A stretch of DNA of 11,730 bases, taken from the NCBI GenBank assembly GCA_024225875.1, contig JAAEMD010000536.1, positions 1 through 11,730 on the forward strand. The letters are read 5' to 3'. Shown one piece after another: positions 7,672-11,730 of this stretch. Every line of letters starts with the position of its first letter. The first letter of the stretch is position 1. The notes beneath the pieces were generated by a model. That model searched no databases, was not told where the DNA came from, and was given only the letters and a program-made list of their open reading frames with translations. Source of the DNA: a bacterium. Its GTDB lineage: Bacteria; Margulisbacteria; Marinamargulisbacteria; JAAEMD01. Made by a program: the position numbers and the translations under genes.

Positions 7672-9165
7672 TTGATAAAAAAAGTACGATTAAATTTAAG
7701 TAAATCCTTATATATTAAAGGTAAACAATGCTATAAAGCACTATGGCTGTCAAAATATTTTCCTGAATATAAAACACCGCCGTCAGAAGCTAAGTTACTG
7801 ATTTTTGAACAAGGAAAACAAATCGGAAAACTGGCACATAAACTTTTCCCAAATGGTTATGATATAGAAGAAAATGCTGTTAGCTTCGGTCATAAATTAA
7901 AACTTACTTCCGATGCTGTAAATAAAGGCTGTAAAACACTGTATGAAGCAACGTTTAGTTATAATAACACATTAATAATGGCCGATATTATGCATAAAAA
8001 TAAAAGAAAAAACACATGGGAACTGTACGAAGTTAAAAGCTCAACCTCTAAAAAAGAGGTCCATATTAATGATATTTCTCTGCAGCACTACATATTAATG
8101 AAGATGGGAATAAATATATCGGATACTTTCATAATTCACATCAACAATCAATATAAAAGAAAAATACTTCTCAATACTAAAAAACTTTTTTCGATTATTA
8201 ATGTAACAGAAGAAACTCAAGGACAGTTGAATGGTATTGAACAATCAATAAACTCAATGCGTTCAATGCTGAAAAATACAGAACCTCCTGAAATCGATAT
8301 TGGTCCTCATTGTCTACAACCATACGAATGTGATTTTAAAAACCACTGCTGGTCACATATTCCAAAAAACTCCATATTTACTATTTCCAGTTTAAGCCTT
8401 GAAGATAAATTTAATATCTACAAAAAAGGATATATCAGGATCAGGGATTTACCAGAAGATTTTCCATTAACAGAGACACAGTCCATACAGGTCACATCTG
8501 AAAAAACAGGAGTTCCTCATATAAATAAGAAAAAGTTAAAGTCATTTATAGACAGCCTTTACTACCCTTTATACTTTCTGGATTTTGAAACTATGCAGGA
8601 CCCTGTTCCACAGTTTAACAACTCAGTACCATATAAACAGATTCCTTTTCAGTACTCACTCCACTGGTTAAACAGTCCATTTGATACCCTTAATCATACA
8701 GAGTTCTTAGCTAAAGAAGGTAAAGACCCCAGAAATAAAATTGCACTTTCATTAATAAAAAACATCCCCGAAAACTGCTGTATCCTTGCTTATAATGCCG
8801 GAGTCGAAAAAAATATAATACTCAATTTAGCTAACTACTTCCCCAGACTCAATAAGAAACTCATGAAAATATATGATAACATCTACGATCTCATGATTCC
8901 TTTTCAAAAAAACTATATATATACAAAAGAAATGGAGGGTAGTAATTCTATTAAAAATATACTGCCCGCTCTTGTTACTGACCTTAACTATTCGCTGCTG
9001 TCAATATCAAACGGTGAACTGGCAAGTTATACTTATAAAAGCCTGAAACTGGAAAAGGATAAAGAGAAAATTAATAAAGCAAGAGAAGCCTTACTTGAAT
9101 ACTGTAAACTAGATACCTATGCAATGTATAAAATATTAGAAAAGCTTAAAAGTTTAGTTTCTTAA
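7672..9165 (+). CDS. DUF2779 protein: Cas4/RecB-like Fe-S nuclease domain fused to DEDD exonuclease domain
   Basis: 497 residues, full length for the DUF2779 family. The N-terminal part (about 8-230) has PD-(D/E)XK nuclease features: E92, D105 in MADIM, E120-V-K122 in YEVKSS, and Q138/Y140 in LQHYIL. Cys20 together with Cys214, Cys220 and Cys226 (C-x5-C-x5-C) matches the layout of the Fe-S cluster in Cas4 and AddB nucleases. The C-terminal DUF2779 part (about 295-495) has YFLDFETM (D304, E306), the IPFQYSLHW signature, LAYNAGVEKNII, D406 in YDLMIP, SIKNILPALV and D481 in YCKLDTYAMY, as in DEDD RNase H-fold exonucleases. Both active sites look intact, so a nucleic-acid processing enzyme is likely, but the substrate is unknown. 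The only start before the conserved SKSLYIKGKQC is TTG at 7672, with no good ribosome binding site, so coupling to the upstream membrane-protein gene is plausible. Codon use is like its AT-rich neighbour. Confidence 0.9.
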   Translation: MIKKVRLNLSKSLYIKGKQCYKALWLSKYFPEYKTPPSEAKLLIFEQGKQIGKLAHKLFPNGYDIEENAVSFGHKLKLTSDAVNKGCKTLYEATFSYNNTLIMADIMHKNKRKNTWELYEVKSSTSKKEVHINDISLQHYILMKMGINISDTFIIHINNQYKRKILLNTKKLFSIINVTEETQGQLNGIEQSINSMRSMLKNTEPPEIDIGPHCLQPYECDFKNHCWSHIPKNSIFTISSLSLEDKFNIYKKGYIRIRDLPEDFPLTETQSIQVTSEKTGVPHINKKKLKSFIDSLYYPLYFLDFETMQDPVPQFNNSVPYKQIPFQYSLHWLNSPFDTLNHTEFLAKEGKDPRNKIALSLIKNIPENCCILAYNAGVEKNIILNLANYFPRLNKKLMKIYDNIYDLMIPFQKNYIYTKEMEGSNSIKNILPALVTDLNYSLLSISNGELASYTYKSLKLEKDKEKINKAREALLEYCKLDTYAMYKILEKLKSLVS

Positions 9166-9196
9166 TAAAGAAAATAATTTAAAATTGACCTGCTTT

Positions 9197-9211
9197 ACCG
9201 ACTTCGTCGGT
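9197..9211 (+). other. Small perfect hairpin after the DUF2779 gene
   Basis: ACCGAC-TTC-GTCGGT is a six-base-pair stem with a three-base loop, the only GC-rich palindrome in the 9166-9260 spacer. No T run follows on either strand, so it is not a standard intrinsic terminator. It could be an RNA-stabilising 3' end, a factor-dependent terminator part, or a mark near the left edge of the foreign segment. Confidence 0.4.
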
Positions 9212-9259
9212 TAATCTCTTAAAAAAACCTGAATTCTCAACTCAACAAAATCACCTGGT

Positions 9260-9288
9260 TTGTTTAATTTTTATTTTTCGTTTATACT
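9260..9288 (+). promoter_or_regulatory. Candidate promoter before the carbamoyltransferase fragment
   Basis: TTGTTT (9260-9265) and TATACT (9283-9288, five of six matches) are separated by 17 bases, with start expected near 9295, almost at the ATG at 9299. It could drive the fragment and the overlapping 352-residue gene. AT-rich sequence makes chance matches common. Confidence 0.3.
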
Positions 9289-9298
9289 TATTCCGTTT

Positions 9299-9595
9299 AT
9301 GCATCAACATTCTTTGGGCCCAAAATACAATAATTCCGATATTGAAAAAGAGTTAAAATCTCGAAACGTATCTTATAAAAAATTTGACGATGATGCTGAG
9401 TTGATAAGTGAAATAGTAGATGATCTTGTCGTGGGTAGAGTGATTGGTTTTTACCAGGTTCGCAGCGAATGGGGGCCAGGGGCGTTAGGGGGTCGATCAA
9501 TTCTGGCACATCCGGGTTTCCCTGGAATGAAAGGCTTCTTACAAACAAAAATGGACACAATTGCCATCGAAAATTTCTTAGTCAGAAAATCATGA
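9299..9595 (+). pseudogene. Degraded fragment of a NodU/CmcH-type carbamoyltransferase C-terminal domain
   Basis: 98 residues from an ATG at 9299. LGPKYNNSDIEKELK, GRVIGFYQVRSEWGPGALGG, RSILAHPGFPGMK follow in order the family pattern LGPxYS-(D/E)-EI, GKVIGWFQGRMEFGPRALGN, RSILADPR-x-PEMK. Intact members are about 500-600 residues and transfer a carbamoyl group from carbamoyl phosphate to sugars or natural products such as Nod factors and cephalosporins. Here the roughly 400-residue N-terminal kinase-like domain is missing, and so is the conserved K-x-RE-x-FRPFAP segment that follows the aligned part. Near-invariant positions have changed: QGR to QVR, GPRALG to GPGALG, GNRSI to GGRSI. An in-frame TGA at 9230 bounds the frame upstream. 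I read this as a decayed remnant. Its TGA overlaps the next start (ATGA at 9592-9595), so it may still serve as a coupled leader. Confidence 0.78.
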
Positions 9596-10650
9596 ATAAA
9601 GCAATTAGAAAAGTACTCCGCGGATTTGCTCTTGAAGTTCAATCAGGAGACGGATTTATTGTGTCTAAAGGATCAAAAATATACCGATTAAGTTCGCTTT
9701 GTCGTGATGGACTAAGACAAAAAAAATTAATTATGGACTTTCCACTTCCATTATATTTCAAGCTGGCGATTCAATTTCGCTTATTGCAACGGCTGTTAAG
9801 ACTGTTTTACTACAACGTTATACAAATAAAACCGAATGTATATTTTGTTTCCTTCGCAAGAAGCATAGCGATTGTTGAAAACGGCCATGTCCAGAAAATG
9901 GATGTGTCTGGAGAAACGTTCCGAGTTCTTCGCCAAAGCGTTGCTATAGACCAGCATGGAGATATTTATTTTGGCGAATATAAATCCAACAAACATCGCG
10001 GACCGGTAAGGATTTTTCGTATTAAGCAGGGAACTTCAAAATGTGAGCTTGCGTATGAATTTCCAGAAGGAATAGTACGTCATATTCACGGCGTGTATTT
10101 TGATCAGTATGAAAACACGTTATATTGTTCCTGCGGGGATATTGGAGACGAGAGTCGAATCATTAAAAGTACAAATGGTTTTCGTAGTCACGAAATTGTT
10201 GGTACAGGCAACGAAACGTGGAGAGCGGTTAGTTTGCAGTTTACCAAAACGTCAATATATTACGCAATGGATGCTGAGTTCGAGCAAAATTATGTGTTTG
10301 AAGTAAGAAAGTCCGATGGTCATCGCAGAGTACTTGGGAAAGTGGATGGCCCAGTTTTTTACAGTTTTAAAGCCCGTTGCCAGGATGGAAAAGACCATGT
10401 GTTTTTCCAGGTGACGGCCGAAGGTTGCCCATCTCAAGAAGAATTGTCAGCTAAGTTGTATGAATATGATGGCAGAGAGTTAAAGTTAGTGGAAGTTTTT
10501 AAAAAAGACATGTTTAGTAAAAAATATTTTATGTACGGCACATTACATTTTCCAAATATTGAAGGTAATACTCCATCGTCGGTATATCTTTCTCCAGTTG
10601 CAATTAGCAAGGTTGATAATACAATTCTGGAGTATCGACCTGACTTCTAA
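9592..10650 (+). CDS. Hypothetical protein, probable beta-propeller, likely glycan-cluster origin
   Basis: 352 residues from the ATG at 9592, which overlaps the stop of the carbamoyltransferase fragment as ATGA; an earlier in-frame start at 9469 lies inside the fragment and is not credible. No Shine-Dalgarno is visible, so translation may depend on coupling. After a basic N-terminal part with a hydrophobic stretch near 45-70 (LPLYFKLAIQFRLLQRLLRLF), the protein consists of repeating beta-type segments: SVAIDQHGDIYFGEYKSN, GVYFDQYENTLYCSCGDIGD, SLQFTKTSIYYAMDAEFEQN, FKARCQDGKDHVFFQVTAEG. These look like blades of a six-bladed, sialidase- or NHL-like propeller. I see no catalytic set and no confirmed family. 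Codon use differs from the flanking genes: many CGC, CGT and CGA arginine codons and more G and C. That supports recent transfer, perhaps from an O-antigen or capsule cluster that also held the carbamoyltransferase. The reading frame itself is undamaged. Confidence 0.72.
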   Translation: MNKAIRKVLRGFALEVQSGDGFIVSKGSKIYRLSSLCRDGLRQKKLIMDFPLPLYFKLAIQFRLLQRLLRLFYYNVIQIKPNVYFVSFARSIAIVENGHVQKMDVSGETFRVLRQSVAIDQHGDIYFGEYKSNKHRGPVRIFRIKQGTSKCELAYEFPEGIVRHIHGVYFDQYENTLYCSCGDIGDESRIIKSTNGFRSHEIVGTGNETWRAVSLQFTKTSIYYAMDAEFEQNYVFEVRKSDGHRRVLGKVDGPVFYSFKARCQDGKDHVFFQVTAEGCPSQEELSAKLYEYDGRELKLVEVFKKDMFSKKYFMYGTLHFPNIEGNTPSSVYLSPVAISKVDNTILEYRPDF

Positions 10651-10734
10651 GCCAGGCAGCAATGTATAAAAGGGAAAAATGGATAACTCCGCCACTTAAA
10701 AAGTAATAAAAGAGATACAGGAAAAATGCTCGTA

Positions 10735-11547
10735 TTAGATAAATAACAGTAAGCTAACAGCCATAACAGCCATCCCTGCCACCATACCTGTTATAGATAG
10801 ATGATGCTCTCCATACTCTCTTGCAGAAGGCAGCAGTTCATCTAACGAAATAAAAACCATAATACCTGCTACAAGTGAAAAAAGAATACCGAATACTATA
10901 TCATTCAAAAAAGCAAACAACAGTCCATAACCAATTAATGCTCCAAGAGGCTCTGCCAGTCCTGAAAGGAAAGAATATATAAAAGCCTTCTTTCTGCTGT
11001 TTGTTGCATAAAATATCGGAACTGAAACAGCAATCCCCTCCGGAACATTATGTATTGCAATCGCAACAGCAATCGCAACACCAATAGAAGGATCTTTCAA
11101 TGCCGCTGCAAATGTAGCCAGTCCTTCTGGAAAATTATGAATCGCTATAGCAATGGCCGTAAAAATACCCATACGATGTAACTTTTTAAAGTCTTTGGCC
11201 TTATCAAAATCTGCCATCGCTTCAACCTTTGAAATCTCATGCGGATTTTCAAAAGAAGGAACCAGCTTATCTATAATACCAATGATTATAATGCCTGAAA
11301 AAAAAGCTGCAACAGTGGTAACATTTCCTTTGACCGCACCCATTTGAATTACTAATATATCCTTTGCTTTTACAAATATTTCTACAAAAGAAACATAAAT
11401 CATAACCCCAGCTGAAAAACCAAGCGCAACAGAAAGGACCTTTGTATTTGTTCTATTAGTAAAAAAAGCCAGTGCACTGCCGATCCCGGTAGAAAGACCT
11501 GCAAAGAGCGTTAAACCAAAGGCAATAGCTAAGTTCTGAAAATCCAT
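10735..11547 (-). CDS. zupT: ZIP-family divalent metal transporter, ZupT type
   Basis: Imports zinc and probably other divalent metals across the inner membrane. 270 residues from the ATG at 11547; a TTG two codons earlier (11553) is possible, but neither has a good ribosome binding site. About eight hydrophobic segments are visible. The two ZIP signatures are intact: HNFPEGLATF (about 137-146, helix 4) and HNVPEGIAVSVP (about 166-177, helix 5), whose His and Glu residues line the metal site. SGLAEPLGALIGY and the late SLDELLPSAREYGEHH follow the E. coli ZupT pattern. A charged loop at about 98-125 (SFENPHEISKVEAMADFDKAKDFKK) separates helices 3 and 4, as is usual for the family. The gene converges on the 352-residue gene with an 84-base gap that contains no clear intrinsic terminator. 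It appears to be transcribed alone; no Zur-like palindrome was recognised upstream. Confidence 0.93.
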   Translation of the reverse strand: MDFQNLAIAFGLTLFAGLSTGIGSALAFFTNRTNTKVLSVALGFSAGVMIYVSFVEIFVKAKDILVIQMGAVKGNVTTVAAFFSGIIIIGIIDKLVPSFENPHEISKVEAMADFDKAKDFKKLHRMGIFTAIAIAIHNFPEGLATFAAALKDPSIGVAIAVAIAIHNVPEGIAVSVPIFYATNSRKKAFIYSFLSGLAEPLGALIGYGLLFAFLNDIVFGILFSLVAGIMVFISLDELLPSAREYGEHHLSITGMVAGMAVMAVSLLLFI

Positions 11548-11730
11548 AATCAATTATTATAGATTAAATCAGCAGAATTTTAAAAAAAATTATAAATCTA
11601 TAGCCGATCCGAAATGAAATGTCCGGAAAATAATTCAGCAAACCGCAGGTTTTAGCAAATGAAGTTTGGTGCCAACAGATTTTTTTAAAAAAGCCTTGTG
11701 TTCCGGAGAAGACTTATTACAAAAACTTAA
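11548..11730. other. Region upstream of zupT; possible tail of another minus-strand gene
   Basis: The 88 bases before zupT are very AT-rich; the minus strand has TATAAT-like sequence close to the start codon but no good -35. From 11730 to 11635 the minus strand is open for 31 codons and ends in TGA (residues include SSPEHKAFLKKSVGTKLHLL). This could be the C-terminal end of a gene that begins outside the window, or chance. A small hairpin AAACC-GCA-GGTTT lies at about 11643-11655 without a T run. Confidence 0.3.

Noticed and set aside
9469..9591. Longer version of the 352-residue protein starting at 9469
   Set aside because: The extra 41 residues are read across the carbamoyltransferase homology in another frame and look random; the ATG at 9592 fits the ATGA overlap.
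10639..10656. Imperfect hairpin CCTGACTTCTAAGCCAGG over the stop of the 352-residue gene as a terminator
   Set aside because: It has a mismatch, a very small loop and no T run on either strand.
1..11730. CRISPR arrays, tRNA and rRNA genes
   Set aside because: No spaced direct repeats of CRISPR type and no cloverleaf or rRNA-like stretch was seen, despite the Cas4-like domain in the DUF2779 protein.

Overview
The window comes from an AT-rich bacterial chromosome. The core metabolic genes are intact and bacterial in type, ribosome binding sites are Shine-Dalgarno-like, and GTG and TTG starts occur beside ATG. PurF is the Fe-S, propeptide-bearing type found in Bacillus, many other Firmicutes and several other phyla. 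This fits a low-GC, Firmicutes-like or candidate-phylum organism, but no marker here fixes the taxon.

Left block (1-6440, minus strand): a tight operon read right to left, carA - purF - carB - unknown gene. CarA and CarB form glutamine-dependent carbamoyl phosphate synthetase (pyrimidines and arginine). PurF, the first committed enzyme of purine synthesis, sits between the two subunits. carA and purF are about 10 bases apart, purF overlaps carB by 23 bases, and the unknown gene starts 37 bases after carB and runs off the left edge. Nucleotide precursor supply for both base families is thus probably co-transcribed and translationally coupled.

Middle (6441-6978): a divergent intergenic region of about 540 bases with a candidate promoter for each direction, a short tandem repeat of AACTTAG/AACTTAAT units, and no convincing gene.

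Plus-strand pair (6979-9165): a small protein with two membrane helices and a predicted soluble beta-rich domain, then a DUF2779 protein that joins a Cas4/RecB-like Fe-S nuclease domain to a DEDD-type RNase H-fold exonuclease domain. The 24-base gap suggests one transcript. The function of the pair is not known.

Accessory island (about 9240-10650, plus strand): a degraded piece of the C-terminal domain of a NodU/CmcH-type carbamoyltransferase, whose stop codon overlaps (ATGA) the start of a 352-residue protein that looks like a beta-propeller. Codon use (many CGN arginine codons, more GC) differs from the neighbours, suggesting transfer from a surface-glycan or natural-product cluster followed by decay.

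Right end (10735-11547, minus strand): a ZIP-family metal transporter of the ZupT type, converging on the island, followed by 180 bases with at most the tail of another minus-strand reading frame.
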